This document shows positions 15,318-24,181 of a DNA stretch of 64,000 bases, piece by piece. A program made the translations under genes and the position numbers. The notes under the pieces are model-generated. The model was not told the origin of the DNA, searched no databases, and saw only the letters and a list, made by a program, of their open reading frames with translations. Origin of the DNA: Candidatus Villigracilis saccharophilus (GTDB taxonomy: Bacteria > Chloroflexota > Anaerolineae > Anaerolineales > Villigracilaceae). Numbering within the stretch: the stretch's first letter is position 1; each line of letters opens with the position of its first letter. Location of the stretch: assembly GCA_016709305.1 (NCBI GenBank), contig JADJNA010000008.1, forward strand, positions 62,001 to 126,000, given 5' to 3'.

Positions 15318-15728
15318 ATGACTGCTGTCTTTCCAAGTGAAGAGTGGTTACAGGGGCTTGAAACAAAACTTAACTCTGATGAAAAATACGCTGACATTGC
15401 GAAGAATTGGGAAGGGGATCTGTTTTTTAGGATTGAGCCGGAGGGCAATCTAAAGGAGGAGCTCACGTTCTATCTGGACCTGTGGCATGGGAAGTGCCGA
15501 AAAGCAGAATACAAGCCTGACGCATCCGCCTACCCAAAACCCGCTTTCACATTAGCCGCGACTTACAACAATATCACCGCCATCCTGACGGGCAAGATGA
15601 ATCCAATGACCGCCATGATGACCATGAAATTGAAAGTTCAGGGCAGCATGGGCTATATGATGCGCAATGTGCCTGTCGTACTTGACTTTGTCCGCGTGGC
15701 GAATGAAGCGACCGAAGAAATATTGTAA
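15318..15728 (+). CDS. SCP2 sterol-binding domain protein
   Basis: 136-residue stand-alone SCP2-like domain, with a central LTFYLDLWHGKCRKAEY strand pair and a C-terminal AILTGKMNPMTAMMTMKLKVQGSMGYMMR region; the ITGKMNPMTAFMTGKLKVKGD-like motif is typical of the family. Such proteins bind hydrophobic ligands such as acyl-CoA or sterol-like lipids in the cytosol. GGAGG lies 8 nt before the ATG. It faces away from the amino-acid transporter operon and precedes a broken aldehyde oxidoreductase. Confidence 0.88.
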   Translation: MTAVFPSEEWLQGLETKLNSDEKYADIAKNWEGDLFFRIEPEGNLKEELTFYLDLWHGKCRKAEYKPDASAYPKPAFTLAATYNNITAILTGKMNPMTAMMTMKLKVQGSMGYMMRNVPVVLDFVRVANEATEEIL

Positions 15729-15734
15729 GAGTAC

Positions 15735-15832
15735 ACGTCATTGCGAGGCGGTGATCTTCCGCCGAAGCAATCACCTAGTTAGTTGGAGGTTGCTTCGGGC
15801 AAAGGGCAAGAACGCCCTCGCAACGACATAAA
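15735..15832. repeat. Dispersed GTCATTGCGAG repeat, copy 3 (complete, palindromic, MITE-like)
   Basis: About 95 bp with outer inverted arms GTCATTGCGAGGC / GCCCTCGCAACGAC and inner arms GAAGCAATCACC / GGAGGTTGCTTC around TAGTTAGTT. This is the best preserved copy of the family. It sits 8 nt before the aldehyde oxidoreductase start. Confidence 0.72.
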
Positions 15833-15839
15833 TTAGATC

Positions 15840-17439
15840 ATGCAACCCATCCTCAAAATAAATCTCACAACTGGCACAACAGAAGAATATGTCATCCCAA
15901 AAGAATGGGAGCGTGACTTCCTTGGCGGCGCGTCTCTTGCGGCGCGGATTTTGTATCCATATCTCACAAAGGAACTTGACCCGCTTTCGCCTGAGTCACC
16001 TTTGCTGTTCATCAATGGTCCGCTCACGGGAACATCGGGGCCCACCACAGGCCGCTTTGTGATCTGCGGTAAAAGCCCTGCGACTCAATTGTGGGCTGAA
16101 TCCAATATTGGCGGATTCTGGGGACCCGAGCTTCGCAAGGCTGGCTACGACGGATTGTGGGTGACAGGAAAGTCTAATAGCCCGGTCTATCTCTGGGTCG
16201 AAGAAGGCAGGCTTGAGGTCAGGAATGCAGCGAGTGTTTGGGGCAAGGATGTCTATCAGACGCAGGAATTAATCAAAGAGGATGTTGGAGTCAAGGGTGC
16301 AAGAGTCGCAGTGATCGGACAGGCGGGTGAGCGCGGAGTTTTGTATTCATCCATTTGCTGTGACCACGGACGCATGGCGGGGCGCACTGGACTCGGCGCA
16401 ATAATGGGGTCGAAAAATCTCAAAGCCATCGCAGTGTATGGAAAAAAGAAGATCGAGGTTGCGGATGAGGAGCGCTATTTCGCCTTGCGCTCCGAGGCCA
16501 ACCGCACACTCAAGCAGGATAATCAGGCGAGGATCGTACATGAACTTGGGTCAGCGAGCGCCGCGAATTTTGCCGAATATCTCGGGCAGATGCCGGCGAA
16601 GTATTATCATCAGGGATCGTTTGCAAATGTGGATAATATTTCTGGTTCGAAGATGTCGGAAAGTATTTTGGCGCTGTATGAAATGGGCAAGCTGACCAAA
16701 CAGGACACTGGCGGCATTGAACTGACTTGGGGGAATTTCATGGCGGTGCGCCAGTTGATCCACATGATCGCGCGCCGTGAAGGACTCGGCGAATTGTTTT
16801 CGCGCGGGTCGCGTCAGTTTGGCGCGGCATTCGGTGCGGAAGATGAAGCCGTGCAAGTAAATGGACTCGAAGTGGCATATCACGATCCGCGCGGCGTTTC
16901 GGGTATGGCGCTTGCGTATGCAACTAGTCCGCGCGGTGCGTGCCATAATCAATCGGATTATTTCATGGTGGATTGGGGCAATACGCAGGAGAATATTGGT
17001 ATTACCTATTTTGACCGTCACGCGCAGGCGGAGAAAGCCGCGAACGTGGCGCGTCATCAAAACTGGCGGACGTTCTTTAATTCATTTCGTGATGTGCATC
17101 TTTGCCAATGTTGACCCGCAAATGCAAGTAGACCTGGTCAACGCGGCTTGCGGTTACGAATGGACTCTCGCAGATATGATGCGCTCCGGCGAACGTGGCT
17201 GGAATCTCAAACGCGCCATCAACAATCGTATGGGATTAACTCGCGCGAATGATAAATTGCCCAAGGCGTTTCTTGAACCGTACAAGGAAGGCGGCGCCGA
17301 AGGGTTTATCCCTGATTTTGCTGAAATGCTGAATGCGTATTATGAAGCGCGCGGATGGGATATGCAAAGTGGAAGACCATCCAAGGAAAAGTTGATTGAG
17401 TTAAGGTTGGAAGATGTAGCGATGGATATTTGGGAATGA
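15840..17439 (+). pseudogene. Aldehyde ferredoxin oxidoreductase (AOR family), internally deleted and frameshifted
   Basis: The N-terminal tungstopterin domain is clear (AESNIGGFWGPELRKAGYDGLWVTGKS, GRMAGRTGLGAIMGSKNLKAIAV). After ISGSKMSESIL the protein jumps straight to ALYEMGKLTKQDTGGIELTWGN. The 80-90 residues that normally carry the CxxCxxxC [4Fe-4S] ligands and the GPEYET pterin-contact region are absent, without loss of frame. At about 17089 the frame then shifts by one inserted base: NSF continues as VMCIFANVDPQ in the next frame to a stop at 17439. A dispersed repeat lies just upstream of the start and no Shine-Dalgarno is seen. Product predicted inactive even if the frameshift is a sequencing error. 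Confidence 0.85.
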
Positions 17440-17487
17440 TGCAGGGATGACCCCTATGGTCTCCCTTTTATTTATTTTGGAGAAAAA

Positions 17488-19107
17488 ATGAAACTCGTAA
17501 CCGTCGCGCAGATGCGCGAGATTGAAAAAGAAGCAGACGCAAACGGCTTGCCTTATGCCGAGATGATGGAAAACGCAGGTCGCGGACTCGCAGAGATCGT
17601 CAATGAAGTTGCCTTTGATGATGATTGGGAGGAAGTGCTGGGGCTGGTTGGACCTGGTAACAATGGCGGGGATACGCTTGTCGCATTGACGCACCTCGTG
17701 GAAGCTGGCTGGCATGCGCGCGCATATGTGGTCAAGCGCAAGAAGAAAGATGAATTGGTGACGCGTCTCATCGAGGCAGGCGGGGAAGTGACTTTTGCAG
17801 ATTCTGACAAGGATCTTTCGGCGTTGGGGATGTGCTTTGAATCCGCGGATGTTTTGTTGGATGGATTGCTTGGCACTGGAATCAAACTTCCGCTTAAGGC
17901 AGAGATCGCATCTGTGCTGGAACAGTCCCTTTTTATTATGGCTGAGTTGGAAGAACCGCCTTATATCATCGCGGTGGATTGTCCGTCTGGAGTTGATTGC
18001 GATTCTGGCGAAGCCGCGCTGGAATGTCTGCCCGCCGATCTGACCGTCACGATGGCGGCGGTCAAACGTGGACTGTTGAAATTGCCCGCCTTCGAATTTG
18101 TCGGCGATCTTGCGCTGGTGGATATTGGTCTGCCCGACGATCTTGCTTCCTTTTGCGATCTGAAAACCGAAGTGGCGGATCTTGATCTGGTGGCGGGACT
18201 GCTGCCCGAACGCGGACTCGATTCTCACAAAGGGACGTTTGGTACTGCGCTGATCGTAGCTGGTTCCATCAACTACACAGGCGCGGCATACCTGGCTGGC
18301 GCGGCGGCGTATCGCTCGGGTGCGGGTCTTGTGACGATGGCGGTTCCAAGTCCGCTGCATGGCGTGCTGGCAGGTCAACTCCCTGAAGCAACATGGGTAT
18401 TGCTTCCGCATGAGATGGGCAATATTGCAGGCAACGCTCTATCCGCGCTGACCAAGTCTCTTGAAAGCGCATCAGCTCTGCTTGTCGGTCCAGGACTCGG
18501 ACTCGAAGCCAAGACCAGGGAATTTTTGGAAGGATTGCTCACAGGCAAGTCCAATGCCAAGAAGCAGACATCCCAGATCGGATTTGTTCGTCAGGAAGCC
18601 AATGAAGACGCTCAGATAACTTTGCCGCCCATGGTGGTGGACGCGGACGGATTGAAGCTGCTCGCAAGAATAACGGATTGGCATAAATTACTTTCGCCTC
18701 TCAGTGTGCTGACCCCGCATCCGGGCGAGATGGCTGCGTTGACTGGTTTATCAAAAGATGAAATTCAAAATGACCGCGAAACCATCGCTGCGAAATTCGC
18801 GCGGGAGTGGGGGCATGTGGTTGTGTTGAAAGGTGCCTTTACGGTCATCGCTTCGCCCGATGGTCAAATGACCGTGATCCCCGTGGCGTCGCCTGCGTTG
18901 GCACGGGCGGGCACAGGAGACGTTTTGGCGGGTTTAATTGTCGGTTTGCGAGCGCAAGGGCTGGATGCCTACGATGCGGCTGTTGCAGGGGCGTACATTC
19001 ACACAGAGGCAGGTCTGATCGCCGCGGAAGATCTTGGTACGACTGCGTCTGTTCTTGCAAGTGATGTTTTGAACAGTATTGTAGACGTGATGAGTGAATT
19101 GGAATAA
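17488..19107 (+). CDS. nnr: Bifunctional NAD(P)H-hydrate epimerase / ADP-dependent dehydratase
   Basis: Metabolite-repair enzyme that restores damaged NADHX/NADPHX. The N-terminal YjeF_N epimerase domain (residues 1-210) shows GPGNNGGDTLVALTHL and AVDCPSGVDCDSGE. The C-terminal ribokinase-like dehydratase domain (about 230-535) shows GTFGTALIVAGSINYTGAAYLAG, LTPHPGEMAALTG and the ATP/ADP-binding AGTGDVLAGLIVGL. 539 residues is slightly long for the fusion, due to an insertion near residues 350-370 (GKSNAKKQTSQIGFVRQEAN). Good AGGAG-like site (TTGGAGAAAA) before the ATG. Confidence 0.96.
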   Translation: MKLVTVAQMREIEKEADANGLPYAEMMENAGRGLAEIVNEVAFDDDWEEVLGLVGPGNNGGDTLVALTHLVEAGWHARAYVVKRKKKDELVTRLIEAGGEVTFADSDKDLSALGMCFESADVLLDGLLGTGIKLPLKAEIASVLEQSLFIMAELEEPPYIIAVDCPSGVDCDSGEAALECLPADLTVTMAAVKRGLLKLPAFEFVGDLALVDIGLPDDLASFCDLKTEVADLDLVAGLLPERGLDSHKGTFGTALIVAGSINYTGAAYLAGAAAYRSGAGLVTMAVPSPLHGVLAGQLPEATWVLLPHEMGNIAGNALSALTKSLESASALLVGPGLGLEAKTREFLEGLLTGKSNAKKQTSQIGFVRQEANEDAQITLPPMVVDADGLKLLARITDWHKLLSPLSVLTPHPGEMAALTGLSKDEIQNDRETIAAKFAREWGHVVVLKGAFTVIASPDGQMTVIPVASPALARAGTGDVLAGLIVGLRAQGLDAYDAAVAGAYIHTEAGLIAAEDLGTTASVLASDVLNSIVDVMSELE

Positions 19108-19148
19108 TCTTTACAAGTTGGCAGATTTAAAGGTTTGAATATTTAAAC

Positions 19149-19181
19149 AAAAAGAGACTTTCCAAACAGAAAGTCTCTTTT
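19149..19181. terminator. Bidirectional terminator between nnr and the SPFH gene
   Basis: Perfect stem AAAGAGACTTTC / GAAAGTCTCTTT with loop CAAACA, with A tract on one side and T on the other, between convergent genes. Confidence 0.82.
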
Positions 19182-19201
19182 GCTATACACTATTCGCTGC
19201 A

Positions 19202-20245
19202 CTAACTATTCATAAACGATTCGAGGTTTTCCTTGCTGATGCGATACGCAGAGCCGATCTTCTTCGCCTTGAGGCTCCCATCAGTGATCGCGGAAAGGAT
19301 ATCTGCTTCGGTCACTTTGATGAACTGAGCCGCTTCAGCGGGGGTCATGATATCGGGCATCTTCGCGCCAGCAGCAGGAGCGCCGCCCTGGGAATTATTC
19401 TGCATGCCGCCTTGTAAGGCCTGTCCCATTAAGTTACCGATTCCCATTCCAGCGCCAATGCCAGCTGTGAGCCCAGCTCCGCCGCTTTGGTTCTGAGCTG
19501 CGTCGCGCATGGCGTCTGCGGCTTGCAGTTGGGTGTAGGTTGACATGTCGAGCATGCCCATATCGCGCAGTTCCTGAGCCGATTTTTCAGAGGGCTTCAA
19601 GTTACCGACATAGAAAGTCTTAAGTGTTAAACCGATGGCTTCAAATTCTTCCTTGCCTTTAGCGCGCACTGCCGCGCCGATCTCCTCGGTCAGGCCGATC
19701 ATTTCAGGCACGGAATTCTTCGCGGCGGTTTCACCGAGCACATCCTGCAATTTTGAGAGCAGCATGGTGCGCAGGCGTTCTTCGATTTCAGAGGTGCGAT
19801 ACGTGCCGGTCGTACCAACGATCTGGGTCACGAACTGCTGAGGGTCTTTGACCTGGAAGGAATAAGTACCAAAGCCTTGCAGTAACGCCACGCCCAATCC
19901 CATATTCGGATTGCGGACAATGATCGGCTGCGGCGTGCCCCACTTCTTGCTCGCGAATTCCTTCATTGAAACGAAATAAACTTCCGCGGGGAACGGCGTG
20001 CGGTCATTGAAAGCCTTGCCGATGAAATCAATGATCTTCGGAATATTCGCAGTTGCAATGGTATGACGCCCGGCTTTGAAAACATCCAGTGCGTTGCCGT
20101 CACGGAAGAAGACCGCGCTCTGGCTTTCGCGCACGATCACCTGCGAGCCGATGCGGAAATCACCTATGCCTGTCTCAGGGAAGCGGTGGACGATCTCATC
20201 ATTCATCTCAGTTGCGTATTCAATGACATCAAAAATTCTAGCCAT
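19202..20245 (-). CDS. SPFH-domain protein with C-terminal excisionase-type helix-turn-helix
   Basis: 347 residues. The N-terminal two thirds are an SPFH (band 7-like, 'virion core protein') domain as in YdjI-type proteins (ESQAVFFRDGNALDVFKAGRHTIATANIP, followed by FGTYSFQVKDPQQFV). Next is a Gly/Gln-rich linker with a GIGAGMGIGNLMGQ segment. The last about 50 residues (DIMTPAEAAQFIKVTEADILSAITDGSLKAKKIGSAYRISKENLESFM) match a MerR/excisionase DNA-binding domain. The usual YdjI proteins end in a zinc ribbon or SHOCT-type tail. AGGAGAG precedes the ATG. Role is probably a membrane-microdomain or scaffold function; the HTH suggests nucleic-acid or protein docking. Confidence 0.8.
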   Translation of the reverse strand: MARIFDVIEYATEMNDEIVHRFPETGIGDFRIGSQVIVRESQSAVFFRDGNALDVFKAGRHTIATANIPKIIDFIGKAFNDRTPFPAEVYFVSMKEFASKKWGTPQPIIVRNPNMGLGVALLQGFGTYSFQVKDPQQFVTQIVGTTGTYRTSEIEERLRTMLLSKLQDVLGETAAKNSVPEMIGLTEEIGAAVRAKGKEEFEAIGLTLKTFYVGNLKPSEKSAQELRDMGMLDMSTYTQLQAADAMRDAAQNQSGGAGLTAGIGAGMGIGNLMGQALQGGMQNNSQGGAPAAGAKMPDIMTPAEAAQFIKVTEADILSAITDGSLKAKKIGSAYRISKENLESFMNS

Positions 20246-20432
20246 ATTTTCTCTCCTTTTTTATGATCATACTCAAATTATAGTCTTATTTCTTTACGAA
20301 TTCCAACCCGAAACGTTTCGTCGCTTCGAGTGAAAAAATATACTTTTGAAATTTCCCTGCTCTCACTCAGCGTCTCATCCTTAATCTCAAGCTTGTTTCT
20401 GCTTTCCCAGGCATTATCCTGCCTTTATCTTT

Positions 20433-21233
20433 TCACTTCTCACTGCTCTTCATCGACTTGCCTGTCCCTTTTTCCTTGATCATCATCACCTCAGCCATAA
20501 CGCTGACTGCGATCTCTTCGGGCGTCTCGGCTTGTAATTCCAACCCCATAGGCGAGTGGACTTTCGCGATCTTTTCCTCGCTGATGCCTTTCTCTTTCAA
20601 TGCTTTGACAGTGGTTGCCCATCTGCGTTTTGAGCCGATTATGCCAACATATGCGGCAGTGGAGTCGAGCAGCGGAGCAAGCCCAGCCGCATCGACGGAA
20701 GATCCTCTGGTGGTTAAGATGAGGATCGTGCGTTTGTCAATATTTAAATATTTGGGGAGTTCATCCATCGTGACGGGATAATACGCATCCGCTTCTGGAG
20801 TGGATTCAGGAGTGCAAAATTCCGCGCGGTCATCGTTGACGGCTACGCGGTATCCCAGCCATTTCGCCAGATGGACAACAGCTTTGCCCACATGCCCCGC
20901 GCCAATGACGACGAGCAGCGGGGGAGGAAGGATCGGTTCCACAAAAACCTCCACCTGACCGCCGCACACGCCGACATCTCCGCGTGATGGGTCAGCCATG
21001 TTGTATTGCAGTTTGCGCGGCTGGCCGTCAGTGATCGCCATCCACGCTTCGTCGAGAACGCGATGTTCAAGGTCGCCGCCGCCGACCGTGCCGATGAATT
21101 TGCCGTCAGGGTAGACGAGCATTTTGCTGCCCACATGGCGCGGCGTGGAACCTTCACTGCTGGTCACAGTGCAAAGTGCGGCAGATCCGTTATTCTTTTC
21201 GATTTCAGCAAGGGCTTGATAAATGGAATTCAT
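20433..21233 (-). CDS. xdhC: XdhC/CoxI-family molybdenum-enzyme maturation factor
   Basis: 266-residue XdhC-like protein. The N-terminal XdhC_CoxI domain has SSEGSTPRHVGSKMLV and GTVGGGDLEHRVLDEA. The C-terminal Rossmann domain begins LVVIGAGHVGKAVVHLAKWLGYRVAVNDDR and contains VGIIGSKRRWATTVKALKEKGISEE. XdhC binds the molybdenum cofactor, aids its sulfuration and inserts it into xanthine dehydrogenase-type enzymes. An XdhD-like hydroxylase lies 5 kb away on the same strand, a likely client. AGAGG ribosome site upstream. Confidence 0.93.
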   Translation of the reverse strand: MNSIYQALAEIEKNNGSAALCTVTSSEGSTPRHVGSKMLVYPDGKFIGTVGGGDLEHRVLDEAWMAITDGQPRKLQYNMADPSRGDVGVCGGQVEVFVEPILPPPLLVVIGAGHVGKAVVHLAKWLGYRVAVNDDRAEFCTPESTPEADAYYPVTMDELPKYLNIDKRTILILTTRGSSVDAAGLAPLLDSTAAYVGIIGSKRRWATTVKALKEKGISEEKIAKVHSPMGLELQAETPEEIAVSVMAEVMMIKEKGTGKSMKSSEK

Positions 21234-21241
21234 AGTGGCCT

Positions 21242-21307
21242 CTGGAGTCAGACAGCTTGCTGTCTGACTGGATGCTGTCCATATGGGAGCAAGCTCCCGT
21301 ACTCCAG
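21242..21307. repeat. Palindromic intergenic repeat with CTGGAGT/ACTCCAG ends
   Basis: Outer inverted repeat CTGGAGT...ACTCCAG encloses two internal palindromes: CAGACAGCTTGCTGTCTG and GGGAGCAAGCTCCC. MITE-like structure; only one copy seen in this window. Confidence 0.6.
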
Positions 21308-21324
21308 AATGTGCTCCAAATAAA

Positions 21325-21657
21325 TTATCCGATCTCTTTTGCGATCACACGCACTCGGATCGCCTCCACCAAAATATGCGCATACTCCATTCCTTTTTTG
21401 GAAGGAGTCTTTTCCAGGTGTTTCCAGCGGCGGGATTCAAAAAAGAGGCAGGTACGCAGATCGGTTAATGACAGGGTCATATCTTTTTGGGCGCGGTATA
21501 ACTTAACGCCATCCTCGGCGACTTCGCGGCATCTTTTGAAGGAACCCCAATGTTTGTAACCGTTAAAGGTCAAGGCAAAGGGTTCGATCTTTTTCCAGCT
21601 TGCGCGGTGGGAGGGGATATCTTTTTCGATCAAATGAGAGTTGGGGATTATATCCAT
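21325..21657 (-). CDS. Hypothetical protein
   Basis: 110 residues from an ATG at 21657; an upstream TTG at 21714 would extend it to 129 residues. Charged and mixed alpha/beta, no membrane segment or recognised motif (WKKIEPFALTFNGYKHWGSF, FFESRRWKHLEKTPSKKGMEYAHILVEAIR). The frame is intact and longer than chance, but I do not recognise it. It lies between a palindromic repeat and a decayed HepT gene. Confidence 0.5.
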   Translation of the reverse strand: MDIIPNSHLIEKDIPSHRASWKKIEPFALTFNGYKHWGSFKRCREVAEDGVKLYRAQKDMTLSLTDLRTCLFFESRRWKHLEKTPSKKGMEYAHILVEAIRVRVIAKEIG

Positions 21658-21738
21658 GATGTTCTTTCTGTCGCTTGCGCGTTTATTATTAATGTAAGGT
21701 GCATCAAACTTCAAAGTGCGCAGCTTGACGATAAATCG

Positions 21739-22067
21739 CTATAAAAATTTCTTGATCGCATGTTTGTGAAGCGGGAGATCGTCCTGCACGGTGTTCCAAA
21801 CATTCGCCAGATTTACGCTGAAATGTTCTGGGATGATTTTTTGCAGATACCCATCATGTCATCCCATGGCAGCGCTGGATGTTCATTTTGAAATTCAGCG
21901 GAAATGCAATTCGCCGCTTCACCAATGATCTCAACCTGGCGGACCACAGCATCCTGTACCATCGCGCGCGAGAGAAATTCGCTTTCAGACATGCCGCGTG
22001 TGTAGCGGTCGATCTGCTCGATGGCCGAGAAGATGTGGTGTAAATAGACAGCATCCTGATTAGCCAT
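21739..22067 (-). pseudogene. HepT-like (DUF86) HEPN toxin, frameshifted
   Basis: The continuous frame codes VYLHHIFSAIEQIDRYTRG...DAVVRQVEIIGEAANCIS...HPALPWDDMMGI, a typical HepT start, then ends early at 21813. The expected remainder continues in another frame as QKIIPEHFSVNLANVWNTVQDDLPLHKHAIKKFL to a stop at 21739. The catalytic RNxxxH motif of HEPN RNases, expected at the break, has become LQKIIP, so both Arg and His are lost. A stub of the partner antitoxin precedes it. Confidence 0.8.
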
Positions 22068-22122
22068 GACTGGCCGCCTTTTCTTGATTTATTTTGGGGA
22101 GGTTCATTGTTTTTGTGGACAT
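22060..22122 (-). pseudogene. MntA-like nucleotidyltransferase antitoxin, N-terminal stub
   Basis: Codes MSTKTMNLPKINQEKAASHG and overlaps the HepT-like start. LPKIN(Q/E)EKIA is the usual beginning of MntA-type minimal nucleotidyltransferases paired with HepT. Everything after residue 16, including the GSxxRxDxxxxSDxD active site, is missing, consistent with a deletion ending next to the hepT start codon. Confidence 0.6.
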
Positions 22123-22187
22123 GATCATACATCCATTGTACCGTAATAAATGTACTCGTGGCGGAGGTGGATATAGTTCCCCATATG

Positions 22188-22225
22188 CATCATCCCGCCC
22201 CTTATGACCCGGGAGCGGGATGATG
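22188..22225. repeat. Inverted repeat CATCATCCCGC / GCGGGATGATG
   Basis: Perfect 11-bp arms separated by 16 nt, between the antitoxin stub and a membrane-protein gene. The arm matches the GCGGGATGA hairpin at 15199-15219. Confidence 0.55.
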
Positions 22226-22253
22226 GCAGGTGAAAAAACAAGACGCAGGACGG

Positions 22254-22712
22254 TTAAGGAAAATAAACGTCCCACAAGAGGATATGCTTTGGATTATTCT
22301 GGTCTATCACCAGTGTAACTTCTTTTTGTTGCAATAGGTTCTTTGTCCTTTCAGTGATGACCTGGTCAAATTTTTGTTCATGGATTTGGCTCAGATACGT
22401 ATACCGCAACTTCAGCCGCATATTGCTTCTATGGGCGCTCATACTGAGAACCTGTGCAGTCACTTTGTAACCATTCTCAAATACCTCGTTGATATATCGA
22501 ATACGCCACAACGTAATAAGGACCGCGGCGAATCCCGAGATACTTGTCATGATGATGAAAGGTGTTGCGCTGGGAACCTCTGAGATCGTTGTGAACTGCA
22601 GCGTAACCGCAACGATTGACGTCATGATCAGCAGTGCAACGAATACCCCAATTGCGGGAGCTGACCAATTATCATTTTGAAGGATGTTGATGAAGCTCGG
22701 TTTTTTGTCCAT
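22254..22712 (-). CDS. Small membrane protein, DUF3592-like
   Basis: 152 residues with two N-terminal membrane helices (about 17-38 and 48-68) and a beta-rich soluble tail: VFENGYKVTAQVLSM...LKLRYTYLSQIHEQKF...TLVIDQNNPKHILLWD. The tail pattern (a strand with GxxxxAxV, a Y-hydrophobic strand, and DPxNPxxxxL near the end) resembles DUF3592 proteins. Function unknown. It follows the pyrophosphatase gene by 9 nt and is probably co-transcribed. Confidence 0.62.
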   Translation of the reverse strand: MDKKPSFINILQNDNWSAPAIGVFVALLIMTSIVAVTLQFTTISEVPSATPFIIMTSISGFAAVLITLWRIRYINEVFENGYKVTAQVLSMSAHRSNMRLKLRYTYLSQIHEQKFDQVITERTKNLLQQKEVTLVIDQNNPKHILLWDVYFP

Positions 22713-22721
22713 GCTACACCT

Positions 22722-24065
22722 TTATTTTTCGAGTAACCCAAGTATGGCTGGTAATAACTGCTTCTTTCTGGAGACCACGCCTTTTGCCTCGCGCGTGCCA
22801 TCCGCCAGCGGAGGGTAGGGAAGATCATCCAGAATGGAGGGGGCTTTGGAGGTGATCAGCAGGCGGCTTGTGCTGCGAACAACGTCCGTGACCAGTAGCA
22901 TGGCAAAATCAAGTCCGCGTTTGTCTCGCAGATCGTTGAGCGCGCCTTGCAGCGGTTCAAGATGATCAGTAAGCTGCATGATGTCGGTTACTTCGGCCTG
23001 CGCTACAGCAAATTTATATCCGCCGCCTTCAAACGGTTTGATATCTGTGCTGACCACATCTTTTGGCTCACGGTTGGAGAGTCCTGCGCCTGCGCTGAGC
23101 ACGGCTTTTCCGTACGTATCGAGCGTCTCCCCTTTGAGGGGACTCCCGCCAACGAACGCCCAGCGGGATAATCTCTCTGCAGCGGTTTTGTCACGCGGCG
23201 TGGTGGTGGGAGATGTCAGGATAAGAGTATCCGCTAACAGCCCGGCTAGAAGCGTGCCTGCCAGCGGGGGCGGCATGGAGAGCCCTGCCTCGGCGGTTAG
23301 TTCCGTCACCAGCGTTGAAGTTGACCCAACGGTATCCACAGTGAAGCGGATCGGCTGATGCGTATAGGGATTGCCAAGGCGGTGATGATCCAGTATCTCA
23401 AGCAGTTCGGCTTCTTCAAGCGCGGCGATGGCTTGACGCGGCTCGTTGTGGTCTACGAGGATGATCTTTAATCGCGGCGGGTTGAGCACTTCGCGCTGGC
23501 TGGCGATGCCGACATAAACGCCATGCTCGTCCACGACCCAATAATCATCATGTTCGTCCCGCAGGATCTTGTTGAGCGAGTCGCGGATGTGTGCGTTGGC
23601 GTTGAATTTTTGAATGTTTGTATCTGCCGCATCTCTACACGGGGCAGACATCATTTCACGCACGGTGGTATCGCCGGGGCGCGGTCCCAAGGTGTCTGTG
23701 AAATATTTGAAGAGGCTCATGCCGTTGATGAGACCGTAAGGTTTTCCGTCTTCATTGACGATAGGAGCGATTCCTCCAGTTTTGCTGGCAAGCGTCCAGG
23801 CTGCGCCCAATTGTGAGTCAGGGCGGAGCGTGTCGAGGCGGCGCATGACCGATTCGAAACGCGGCGATGCGTCAGTGAGCAGGAAGGGCGCATCCAAGCC
23901 AAGGGTTTTTAGCACCCAGGATGTTTGCGCGTTGAGAGCGCCCGCGCGCGCGGCAACGGTATTTACTCCGTCGCGTTCGCGCAGCAGCCAGGCGTATCCC
24001 ATTGCAGATGCGATGGAATCGGTGTCTGGGTTGACGTGTCCAATTACATAGATTTGATCAGGCAT
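22722..24065 (-). CDS. ppaC: CBS-domain manganese-dependent inorganic pyrophosphatase (family II)
   Basis: DHH-superfamily pyrophosphatase, 447 residues. N-terminal metal motif GHVNPDTDSIASA (H10 and Asp ligands), later LVDHNEPRQA and the DHH motif ILDHHRLGN. The C-terminal DHHA2-type substrate-binding domain ends with VSRKKQLLPAI. A roughly 120-residue insertion (about 70-190) contains CBS-like elements (GIAPIVNEDGKPYGLINGMSLFKY and DDYWVVDEHGVYVGIASQREVL), the pair that binds adenine nucleotides and regulates such enzymes. No DRTGG domain is evident between the CBS motifs. Confidence 0.93.
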   Translation of the reverse strand: MPDQIYVIGHVNPDTDSIASAMGYAWLLRERDGVNTVAARAGALNAQTSWVLKTLGLDAPFLLTDASPRFESVMRRLDTLRPDSQLGAAWTLASKTGGIAPIVNEDGKPYGLINGMSLFKYFTDTLGPRPGDTTVREMMSAPCRDAADTNIQKFNANAHIRDSLNKILRDEHDDYWVVDEHGVYVGIASQREVLNPPRLKIILVDHNEPRQAIAALEEAELLEILDHHRLGNPYTHQPIRFTVDTVGSTSTLVTELTAEAGLSMPPPLAGTLLAGLLADTLILTSPTTTPRDKTAAERLSRWAFVGGSPLKGETLDTYGKAVLSAGAGLSNREPKDVVSTDIKPFEGGGYKFAVAQAEVTDIMQLTDHLEPLQGALNDLRDKRGLDFAMLLVTDVVRSTSRLLITSKAPSILDDLPYPPLADGTREAKGVVSRKKQLLPAILGLLEK

Positions 24066-24181
24066 GGTTGATTTTTGACTCCAAGGCTTTGAATGTCATC
24101 AATTTGACTTCGACAATGATCTGGCGTTATTTTGAGAGGATTGATTTTATGATCGTGCGTTTACGGGGTAATGCAAATGAA

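Noticed and set aside
17401..18411. 336-codon minus-strand open frame within nnr
   Set aside because: His/Arg-rich shadow of a clearly recognised bifunctional enzyme.
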